Positions 24,085 through 31,404 of a stretch of 39,273 nucleotides of DNA are shown piece by piece. Source of the DNA: CAADGY01 sp035714225. GTDB lineage: Bacteria > Acidobacteriota > Terriglobia > Bryobacterales > Bryobacteraceae. Position numbers and translations under genes: made by a program. The notes beneath the pieces are model-generated. The model was not told the DNA's origin, made no database searches, and saw only the letters and a list, made by a program, of their open reading frames with translations. Position 1 is the stretch's first letter; each line of letters starts with the position of its first letter. The stretch covers positions 1 to 39,273 of the forward strand of contig DASTMK010000263.1 in assembly GCA_035714225.1 (NCBI GenBank). The letters are read 5' to 3'.

Positions 24085-25395
24085 TCAGGCCTCAGCATAA
24101 CTTCCGTTCCTTCGCCGCCACATCGCGTATAGCAACCCAAGAGTTAGCCACCCTGCACCCAAAACCTGTGCGACAGGGCGCAGATTCAGCCAGATGTAAA
24201 AGCAAACCAGGAATCCGGCAACCGGAGGCAGAACAAACGCCATGCTCCGGTTTCCGCTGCGGAGCGCGTGCCGCAGTGCCGCAACATTAACGCCCATGAA
24301 CGCGATGAATGCGCCGAAATTCAGCAGTTCCGCGGCGAGTTGGTAACTGAGCGCAAACCCGCCGATCACGCACAGCGCGCCGACCAGTAGTACGGCGTTG
24401 GCGGGCACGGCGGCGCGCGACAGCGTTGCGAAGAACTTCCGCGGCAGCGTATTCTCCCGGCCCATGGCGAACATGAGGCGAGCGGCGCCGAGTTGCGCGC
24501 CCATGCCCGATCCCACGCTGGCGACCAATAAACTGAAATTGAGCAACGCAAACAGCCCCGGCCCGCCGACTCGTCCCCCCACGTATACGTAAGCCGTGTC
24601 GGCGTCGGGAAACGTAGTGTAGTCCGGCCAGATCACTTGCGCGATGTAAACTTCGGCGGTCGCGAGCACGCCGGTGATGGCGCACGTCAGTACCGTGGCG
24701 CGCAGGATATTGCGTTTCGGGTTCTCGACCTCCTCCGATAACGTCGAGATCCCGTCGAAACCGATATAAGTAAGCGCCGCGATCGAGGCGCCGGTCAGAA
24801 CATCCGAAGAAGAAAATGTCGCTGGATTATAGAATGGCAGCAGCCAGGCCCCTGCTTCCGGTGGGGCCGCCCAGAGATAACGCGCGGCCGCACCAAAGAA
24901 AATCACGATTACACCACCAAGACCGCAGGCGAGAAACGTATTGGTGCGCGCCGAAGCTTCCACACCCCGCAAGTTCAGCGACGTGAACAGCAGGGCAAAG
25001 AAGACAACCCAGACTCCGTACGGAATGGCCGGCAGGAAGTTACCCGCCGCTTTCGAACACCAGATGGTGCAGAGGATCGGATTCAGAATGTAGTCCAGCA
25101 TCATCGCCCATCCGGTCGCCTCCCCCGCCAGCGAATGGATTTCCCGGCCGACATACGTATAAGCCGAGCCCGCCGACGGATAGACGCGCGCCATACGCCC
25201 GTAGGCGATGGCGGTAAACAGCATTGCCACGAGCGCGATCAGCACCGCCAGGACTGCATGGCCTTTCGACACCTGGCTGGCGACACCGAAGAGCGGCATC
25301 GGCGCGGTGGGCTGAATCAGCACGATCCCGTAGAAGACGAGATGGCGCAGTCTCAAAACGCGGCGCAGTGTCGTGGGTGGACTTACCACGGTCAC
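24085..25395 (-). CDS. APC-superfamily amino acid/amine permease
   Basis: This 436-residue polytopic membrane protein begins at a GTG that overlaps the aminotransferase stop (GTGA). The N-terminus (LRLRHLVFYGIVLIQPTAPM) resembles the first helix of APC transporters with its broken GxG-type segment. About twelve hydrophobic helices are visible. Conserved stretches include AYGRMARVYPSAGSAYTYVG, GFDGISTLSEEVENPKRNIL and ARLMFAMGRENTLPRKF, all diagnostic of the APC family. It imports or exchanges an amino acid or related amine. The substrate cannot be told, although its coupling to a DegT aminotransferase suggests an amino donor or product. The region 23991-24084 downstream holds nothing I recognise. 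Confidence 0.93.
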   Translation of the reverse strand: MTVVSPPTTLRRVLRLRHLVFYGIVLIQPTAPMPLFGVASQVSKGHAVLAVLIALVAMLFTAIAYGRMARVYPSAGSAYTYVGREIHSLAGEATGWAMMLDYILNPILCTIWCSKAAGNFLPAIPYGVWVVFFALLFTSLNLRGVEASARTNTFLACGLGGVIVIFFGAAARYLWAAPPEAGAWLLPFYNPATFSSSDVLTGASIAALTYIGFDGISTLSEEVENPKRNILRATVLTCAITGVLATAEVYIAQVIWPDYTTFPDADTAYVYVGGRVGGPGLFALLNFSLLVASVGSGMGAQLGAARLMFAMGRENTLPRKFFATLSRAAVPANAVLLVGALCVIGGFALSYQLAAELLNFGAFIAFMGVNVAALRHALRSGNRSMAFVLPPVAGFLVCFYIWLNLRPVAQVLGAGWLTLGLLYAMWRRRNGSYAEA

Positions 25396-26711
25396 GATGT
25401 CTCTCTGCGTTCGGCGAGGGCGGTCGTGACTTTATCATACGCGGCAATAATGTCGTCTTCGTCCCCCTGTGTCAGGCAGGACGGAATGGGCAGCATGAGG
25501 GTGCGCTCGAACAGGTCGTCGGCCACCGGGCATGTTCCGCGTTCGTAGCGGCCACCGAGGCCCTGGTTCGACGGATGGCTCCATGGGAACCGGGCACGGT
25601 CGACGCTACCGCGCCGCACCAGACTGGCGATGTTGTAGTAAGCGTGCAGTCCAAAGTCCTTGAGCAGGATGTTGGCCACTCCCTGGGGATACGTGACGAT
25701 CCCCTCCGCACGCAATGCATCGCACGCCGCCGCGGCGGTGGCGCCGTCGCGGAAAATGGTCAGCAGAAAACAGGACGTGTCGCCGGCGGAGTCGACGAGC
25801 CGCCGCAGTCCGACCTCCGGCATTCCCTGAAGAGCGGCGCGAATCCGCCGCTTGCTATGACGCATCGCACCGACGATGCGAGGCAGTTTTGCCAACTGCA
25901 CCCGCAGCACCGCGGCGCGGATTTCATCCATCCGGTACCCGCGTCCCCAAAGCAGGAGGTCCGGGTCGGAGGTAACAAGACGGCCGGTCTCGTCACGCAT
26001 GTAGCCGAGATCGTGGGAGGCAAACATGCGCGCGTAGAGCCGGTCGTCGTCCGTAATTGCGCAGCCGCCCTCGCCGGCGGTTATGTTCTTGTTCATCTGA
26101 AAGCTGAACACCGCGGCATCGCCGAACGTTCCGACGTTCCGCCCGCCAATCGTGCCGCCCGCGCATTGCGCGCAGTCCTCGAGCAGAAACAGTCCGTGCC
26201 GGCGGGCGATGTCGAGAATGCTGCGCACATCGCCGGGCGCACCGCTCATGTGAATCATCACAATGCCGCGCGTGTGAGGCGTGATGCGGCGCTCCACGTC
26301 CGCCGGATCGAGGCAGAAGGTGTCGTCGATGTCGGCGAGCACGGGAACTGCACCGAGATTCACCACTGCGGCAGCGACCGAGACCCAGAGGAACGCGGGA
26401 ACGATAATCTCCTGCCCCGGACCGGCGCCGAGTGCAGCCAGCGCGACATGCAGCGCACCGGTACCGCTGCTTACGGCAAGGGCGTGCCGCGCGCCTGTGA
26501 AAGCGCGGAAGTCGGCTTCGAACCTGTCGGCTTCGCATTGCAGATCGACGCCGTAGTACCGGAAGAGCGAGCGCGAGCGCAGCACTCGCACCGCCGCTTC
26601 GATTTCCTGTTCGCCTATGTGGTGAACGCCGGGAAACTCCAGCGGCAACGGCTCCGTGCGGACCGGGGAGCCTCCATCGATCGCCAACTTCGGTTCAACC
26701 TTGGGTAGCAT
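25392..26711 (-). CDS. DegT/DnrJ/EryC1/StrS-family PLP-dependent aminotransferase
   Basis: I choose the ATG at 26711 (MLPKVEPKLAIDGGSPVR), the usual start of this family; the open frame upstream runs through the intergenic region. The 439-residue enzyme shows VSSGTGALHVALAALGAGPG (cofactor phosphate site), VPAFLWVSVAAAVVNLGAVP, LLEDCAQCAGG (Asp179, pairs with the pyridine nitrogen) and FSFQMNKNITAGEGGC (Lys208, Schiff-base lysine). Such enzymes usually aminate keto-sugars or act on cyclitols such as scyllo-inosose. It is translationally coupled to an APC permease. No other nucleotide-sugar genes lie nearby, so a catabolic role is as likely as a biosynthetic one. Confidence 0.92.
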   Translation of the reverse strand: MLPKVEPKLAIDGGSPVRTEPLPLEFPGVHHIGEQEIEAAVRVLRSRSLFRYYGVDLQCEADRFEADFRAFTGARHALAVSSGTGALHVALAALGAGPGQEIIVPAFLWVSVAAAVVNLGAVPVLADIDDTFCLDPADVERRITPHTRGIVMIHMSGAPGDVRSILDIARRHGLFLLEDCAQCAGGTIGGRNVGTFGDAAVFSFQMNKNITAGEGGCAITDDDRLYARMFASHDLGYMRDETGRLVTSDPDLLLWGRGYRMDEIRAAVLRVQLAKLPRIVGAMRHSKRRIRAALQGMPEVGLRRLVDSAGDTSCFLLTIFRDGATAAAACDALRAEGIVTYPQGVANILLKDFGLHAYYNIASLVRRGSVDRARFPWSHPSNQGLGGRYERGTCPVADDLFERTLMLPIPSCLTQGDEDDIIAAYDKVTTALAERRETS

Positions 26712-26773
26712 TTGTTTTAGCAGAATAGCTCCCGCCGGTTCTGCCGAAAAGCAACTTATCCACCATGTACAGC

Positions 26774-26786
26774 ACTTAAATGCCCT
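26774..26786. repeat. 13-bp intergenic motif, copy 2 (candidate operator)
   Basis: Second copy of ACTTAAATGCCCT, in the 154-bp divergent region between the aminotransferase (minus) and GH3 (plus) genes. TGTAC lies on its left flank and a GATCAAACAAGTAC segment on its right; copy 1 also has GATCAA and GTAC nearby, in a different order. No clear promoter could be placed in this divergent region. A GC hairpin (26834-26849) lies in the GH3 leader. Confidence 0.35.
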
Positions 26787-26865
26787 GCGGCGATCAAACA
26801 AGTACCGGGACAGAACGATATGTCACTGGCATCGCCGCCCCGCGGCGGCTATCTTTGCAAGAAGC

Positions 26866-29223
26866 ATGAAAACTCCCCTGCTTATCGCCTGTACGGCTAC
26901 CGCACTGATGGTTGCCTCCGCCACCGAAAGCCCGAAGTATCTGGATCCAAAACAGCCCGTGAGCGTGCGTGTAGAGGATCTGCTGGCTCGCATGACGCTG
27001 GAAGAAAAGATCGGCCAGATGAACATGCCCTGCGTGTACCTGCCGCAACTCGGCGGCGGCAGATCTTCGGGCAACAGCCGCGTTCTCGACGACAGGATTG
27101 TCGCCGCCAGGATGGAAGGAACGAAGCGCTTTGCAGCGGGCGAGTTTGCCGAAGGGGTAGGTCCCGGAGGCGGTTTCTTCACGCTTGCCAACACGGTGCT
27201 TTATGAAGGCCCGCGCCAGCAGGCGGAGTTCTTCAATGAGTTGCAGCGCATCGCGCTTCGGTCCCGGCTAAAGATTCCGCTGCTGCAGACCGAGGAAGGC
27301 ACGCACGGCTTTATGGCGTCGGGCGCAACGATCTTTCCGGAAGGTCCGGCCCTTGGCAGCACATGGAATCTGGATCTGATTGAACGCATATACGCGGCAG
27401 TCGCACGCGAGGCCCGTTCGGTCGGTGTTCATCAGCTTTACACGCTCGTGATCGAGCCGACGCGCGACCCGCGTCTCGGCCGGAACGAGGAAGGCTACAG
27501 CGAGGACCCGTATCTGGTATCACAGATCGCCGGGCGAATCGTGGCCGGCATCCAGCGCGACGACATTTCCGCGCCCGATGCAGCCATTGCGGGATTGTGC
27601 CACTTTCCGGGGCAGAGCCAGCCCGTCGGAGGACTCGAGCGTGGCCCCATGGAGATGAGTGAACGTGTGCTGCGCGAGATCTTTCTGCCGCCCTGGGAAG
27701 CCGGGATCGGGAAGGCCGGAGCACTCGGAGTGATGCTGACGTACCCCGCCATCGATGGCGTGCCATCGCACGCATCTTCAAAGCTTGTGAAGGGCATACT
27801 GCGCGGGGAACTTGGCTTCCGCGGTCTGACTCTGGGAGAAGGCGGGGGCATTTCTACGCTTGTCGAGGAGCACGTTGCGGCCGATGCGAAGGAAGCGGGA
27901 GAGATCGCACTTCGCTCAGGTCTCGACGTCGGGATTTCTCTCGAACGGGGATATCTGAAACCGCTTGCAGACGGAGTGCGGGAAGGGCGCGTTCCGCTCG
28001 CGCTCGTGGACGGCGCGGTCCGCCGGATTCTGACCATGAAGTTCGAACTGGGCCTTTTCGAGAATTCGCTGGTCGACGTGGACCACGCAATGAAGACGGT
28101 ACACACACCGGAGCACCGGCGGCTGGCCCTGGAAGCCGCGCGGGAAGGAATCGTACTTCTGAAAAACGACAAGAACATGCTCCCGCTGCGCCGCGACCTG
28201 AAATCCATCGCGGTGATCGGACCGAACGCCGATAACATACGCAATCAGCTTGGCGACTATATCGCGCGGAAGGTCACGACGCCTGTGACCACGGTGCTTG
28301 GCGGCGTGCGCGCCATCGCGCCGAATGCGCGCGTACAGTATGCGAAAGGCTGCTCTGTTTTGGGTGAAGACCGGTCGGGCTTCGCGGAAGCAGTGCGTAT
28401 TGCGAAGGAGTCGAACGTCGCAATTGTGGTAGTCGGGGAAAACGAACGTCACTCACCCGAGGGAGGCACGAACGGCGAGGACCTCGACGTAGCGAGTCTG
28501 GACCTGACGGGCGTGCAGGAGGATCTGGTGAAGGCCGTGGCCGCGACCGGCACACCAACCGTGGTTGTGCTGGTGAACGGACGTCCGCTGTCGACTCGCT
28601 GGATTGCGGCGAACATCCCCGCGGTGATTGAGGCGTGGCTTCCCGGTGAGGCGGGCGGAACGGCGGTGGCCGAAGTTCTGTTCGGTATTTACAATCCAAG
28701 CGGCAAGCTGGCGGTGACGGTGCCGCGGCATGTAGGCCAACTGCCGATCTACTACAACTCGAGTCCGTCGCGGCTTCCGGCGGAACGCGGCCGAGGACCG
28801 GCGTGGCGGGGATATGTGGATTTGGAAGGATCGCCGCTGTATCCCTTCGGCCACGGCCTTAGTTACACCACGTTCGAATACTCGAATCTGCGCATTGAAC
28901 CGAAGTCCATGCCGCCGGGCGGAACCGTTCGCATCTCTGTGGACGTTGAGAACAGCGGTAAGCTGGCGGGCGATGAGGTGGTGCAGTTGTATCTTCGGGA
29001 CAACGTCTCCTCCATCGTTCGTCCAATTAAGGAGCTGAAAGGATTCCGTAAGATTCATCTTGCTCCGGGAGAGCGCCGCACGGTTACGTTCGACGTCACG
29101 CCGGAAGAGCTCGCGTTCTACAATCGGCACCTTGAGCGGGTCGTGGAACCAGGCACATTCACTGTAATGATTGGCCGCTCGTCGGAAGATATTCCTCTGA
29201 GCGGCTTATTTGAAGTGCGTTGA
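26866..29223 (+). CDS. Secreted GH3-family glycoside hydrolase with non-canonical active-site motifs
   Basis: The ATG at 26866 starts a signal peptide (MKTPLLIACTATALMVASAT); an open frame upstream is non-coding in character. The 785-residue enzyme has the full GH3 plan. The TIM barrel carries RVEDLLARMTLEEKIGQMN and EPTRDPRLGRNEEGYSEDP. The alpha/beta sandwich includes LLKNDKNMLPLRRDL and WLPGEAGGTAVAEVLFG. An Fn3-like end carries VQLYLRDNVSSIVRPIKEL. Oddly, the usual Lys-His-Phe motif is CHF (Cys245, His246). The strand that normally reads S-D-W/Y reads LTLGEGGG, with Glu325 at the nucleophile position. The substrate is therefore uncertain; beta-glucosidase, beta-xylosidase or another activity may apply. 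Its last 65 bp overlap the convergent regulator gene. Confidence 0.9.
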   Translation: MKTPLLIACTATALMVASATESPKYLDPKQPVSVRVEDLLARMTLEEKIGQMNMPCVYLPQLGGGRSSGNSRVLDDRIVAARMEGTKRFAAGEFAEGVGPGGGFFTLANTVLYEGPRQQAEFFNELQRIALRSRLKIPLLQTEEGTHGFMASGATIFPEGPALGSTWNLDLIERIYAAVAREARSVGVHQLYTLVIEPTRDPRLGRNEEGYSEDPYLVSQIAGRIVAGIQRDDISAPDAAIAGLCHFPGQSQPVGGLERGPMEMSERVLREIFLPPWEAGIGKAGALGVMLTYPAIDGVPSHASSKLVKGILRGELGFRGLTLGEGGGISTLVEEHVAADAKEAGEIALRSGLDVGISLERGYLKPLADGVREGRVPLALVDGAVRRILTMKFELGLFENSLVDVDHAMKTVHTPEHRRLALEAAREGIVLLKNDKNMLPLRRDLKSIAVIGPNADNIRNQLGDYIARKVTTPVTTVLGGVRAIAPNARVQYAKGCSVLGEDRSGFAEAVRIAKESNVAIVVVGENERHSPEGGTNGEDLDVASLDLTGVQEDLVKAVAATGTPTVVVLVNGRPLSTRWIAANIPAVIEAWLPGEAGGTAVAEVLFGIYNPSGKLAVTVPRHVGQLPIYYNSSPSRLPAERGRGPAWRGYVDLEGSPLYPFGHGLSYTTFEYSNLRIEPKSMPPGGTVRISVDVENSGKLAGDEVVQLYLRDNVSSIVRPIKELKGFRKIHLAPGERRTVTFDVTPEELAFYNRHLERVVEPGTFTVMIGRSSEDIPLSGLFEVR

Positions 29224-31006
29224 CCGGGTGCCGGCTGTACTCCGCTGGCGACGAGCCAACAAGCCTGCGGAAGACCCGGGCGAAATAGCTGGCATCCTTG
29301 AAGCCGCACTGCCGCGCGACGGTCGAGACGTTGTGCGCGGGATCCAGCAGAAGCCGCCGGGCGAGTTCCACACGACGGCGCATAACATAGCGCTCGAATG
29401 TATCGCCAGTGGTCTGGCGAAACACGCGGCTCAGATGTCCCGTGGAGATGCCGAGCGCGCGCGCCAGTGAACTCTGGGTCATCGTCGTGCCTTCGGCAAT
29501 GCTGCGCTCCACAAGCCGGCAGACGCGATCCACCAAACGGCTGCCTTTGTCCAGATAGATTTGCCGCACTTCATCCAGGATGGTCTCGGCGGCTATTGAG
29601 TAGCCATCCTGTACTTCAAACGAGTTGCTCGCACGCCCAAGCGACTCACCCGCCTTCTTTCTGAGCTCGGCGAGCACGGCGGGATCGCATCCGAGACTCT
29701 GCCCCGCTGATAGCATCGCACCGACGGCGGAGAGGAGAAGGCGCTTTTCCAGAGCGAGATCGGCGCCGAACTGCCGCTCCACATGCAACGGCAGCGAGTG
29801 TAGAGCGAGACGCGCCTCTTCAAACCGCCGCTCCTTCAGCAGCTCGGGAATCTGCGCCGCGAGAACAGTGGCTTCGCACTCCGGCTCGGACGAAGCGCGA
29901 TACACCGCGATGGGAGCCGTTGTCGTTGATAGGGCGACGCAGGCTTCGCGATACGACTCTCCCAGCCGGGCGAACTCATTTGTGCTTCCGCCGATTCCGA
30001 CCCGTACGTGTACGGAGCTGCGCTGGGCGACGGCATCGAGGATGCTCTGCGCCAGTTCCTGAGCGTTCAGGCGGCCGACCTGCTTGCGCGAACCCGGCCG
30101 CTCGTAAAGGAACATGCATACGCCGCGTCCCTGAAGAAAGGCGTGAACCACGTTATCGAGACGCTCGCAAACCTCTTCAATCGCATGCAGAATGGCCGTG
30201 AACTCGCGGTCGGAGTCGACTCGCAAAGTACCCTCGCTCATCGGCCACCGCGCAACCAGGACGCGGTTCGGGCAGTTCCGCAGACCGGTGCGGGCAAGCG
30301 CGGCCCGGGCGTCGGCCGTCTCAGTGGACGCGCCGGTCAGAACCAGGTATGCGAACTCCTTTCGCCGGATCTCGAGTTCCCGGTAGTGTTGCCTCTCCTG
30401 CTGCACGGCTTTGCACAGGCGCTCCCACGAGGATGCCAGGTACTCGGCGAAGACTTCGAGAATGCCCACTGTGGACTGGATGTCTTCGTCGGACACAACG
30501 GCAGAGCGGAAGTACGCCTCGCGCAGTTCACTGAGGTTGATGTAAGAAAGGTGCTCTACATCTTTGACGATTTGCGCGAAGCCCTCTTCGGTCGGCGGTG
30601 AGTTCAGCACCTGCCCGCTGAACAGAGTGGCGATGTGGGCTCCGTCCGACAATACAGGGACGGCGATGTCGAGCAGCCCAAAATGACATCGATAGACTTC
30701 CGCCTTTCCAGTTCGCGAGACGCGCTCTTCGGCCGCCTTGTCCGAAACCAGGCAGGACTGCGCTTCCCGCCGGCCGAGGTCGTTGACGATGTTGCAGAAG
30801 GGCGGATGTGGATTGCCCGGAGAACAATGGAGAAGGTGCGAACAGGGACCGCCGAGCGCCTCGTTTATACCCATGTGGCGCCATCCCGAGCGTCCCAGTG
30901 GTCCGTTCTCCGTCCACACCAGATCGACGTTCCGGATAGGACACGAGCGGTTCATCATGAGCATGAAAACCTGGAGGAATCTCAGGTCCTTTTCGAATTC
31001 CTCCAT
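29159..31006 (-). CDS. PocR-domain / GGDEF-like / AraC-type transcriptional regulator
   Basis: Starting at the ATG at 31006 (an ATG at 31138 is also possible), the product is 615 residues. Residues 4-155 form a PocR-type sensory domain (DLRFLQVFMLMMNRSC, then CLVSDKAAEERVS and YRCHFGLLDIAVPVLSDG). Residues about 245-370 resemble the degenerate GGDEF-like domain of CdaR-type regulators (VRVGIGGSTNEFARLGESYR, EACVAL). Residues about 495-592 are a two-helix-turn-helix AraC domain (SLARALGISTGHLSRVFRQ, then NVSTVARQCGFKDASYFARV). PocR domains bind small hydrocarbons or sugar derivatives in known cases. It sits between GH3 and the divergent receptor operon, which it most likely controls. The C-terminal 22 residues are encoded opposite the GH3 3' end. 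Confidence 0.9.
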   Translation of the reverse strand: MEEFEKDLRFLQVFMLMMNRSCPIRNVDLVWTENGPLGRSGWRHMGINEALGGPCSHLLHCSPGNPHPPFCNIVNDLGRREAQSCLVSDKAAEERVSRTGKAEVYRCHFGLLDIAVPVLSDGAHIATLFSGQVLNSPPTEEGFAQIVKDVEHLSYINLSELREAYFRSAVVSDEDIQSTVGILEVFAEYLASSWERLCKAVQQERQHYRELEIRRKEFAYLVLTGASTETADARAALARTGLRNCPNRVLVARWPMSEGTLRVDSDREFTAILHAIEEVCERLDNVVHAFLQGRGVCMFLYERPGSRKQVGRLNAQELAQSILDAVAQRSSVHVRVGIGGSTNEFARLGESYREACVALSTTTAPIAVYRASSEPECEATVLAAQIPELLKERRFEEARLALHSLPLHVERQFGADLALEKRLLLSAVGAMLSAGQSLGCDPAVLAELRKKAGESLGRASNSFEVQDGYSIAAETILDEVRQIYLDKGSRLVDRVCRLVERSIAEGTTMTQSSLARALGISTGHLSRVFRQTTGDTFERYVMRRRVELARRLLLDPAHNVSTVARQCGFKDASYFARVFRRLVGSSPAEYSRHPVNALQISRSEEYLPTSGQSLQ

Positions 31007-31318
31007 GAACAAGTCCCGTTCCGGACCGAGGAGCAACGCGGGCCTGGATGCGGTGGATCCAGTTGGCCGGCCTTTTCCGATTCGCGAATCGTTACCGCCG
31101 CCGGACGGATGCGTAACCAGACGAGTGGAAGGAAACATGAGCGATCATTCCTACGCGCTTAGCTCTCGTGAGGGCCTCGATGGGTTTCGCACCAGCCAGA
31201 GCCGCGCACCGCACTCGCCGGCCGCTGCTTGCGTTCAACCCCGAGCCCACCCCACATGGATTCGTTAACGGTATCACAGCGTAATTACTCCCGACAAGAA
31301 GGCTCACGACATACAAAC

Positions 31319-31347
31319 CAACTCGGCATGTCAACTCGGCATTGACA
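31319..31347 (+). promoter_or_regulatory. Candidate operator: direct and inverted repeats over the -35 box
   Basis: CAACTCGGCAT occurs at 31319-31329 and again at 31332-31342, a direct repeat with a 13-bp period. TGTCAA (31329-31334) and TTGACA (31342-31347) form a perfect inverted repeat with a 7-bp spacer, and its right arm is the -35 box. Such overlap suits a regulator that blocks or recruits polymerase. The divergent AraC-type gene is the obvious candidate, although 13 bp is shorter than typical AraC half-site spacing. Confidence 0.5.
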
Positions 31348-31370
31348 CGCGGCTGGATCTGGAATATAGT
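31342..31370 (+). promoter_or_regulatory. Near-consensus sigma70 promoter of the second receptor operon
   Basis: TTGACA (31342-31347, perfect) and TATAGT (31365-31370, five of six) are separated by exactly 17 nt. The predicted transcription start lies near 31377, giving a leader of about 28 nt before the ATG at 31405. GGAGG stands 7 nt upstream of that ATG. A small TGTATACA palindrome lies at 31381-31388 in the leader. Confidence 0.75.
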
Positions 31371-31404
31371 TCACACAAGCTGTATACACTCCGGAGGGGC
31401 GTGT

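Noticed and set aside
26834..26849. GC-rich hairpin in the GH3 leader as an attenuator or terminator
   Set aside because: Only a six-pair stem, no U-tract and no leader peptide; too weak to claim.
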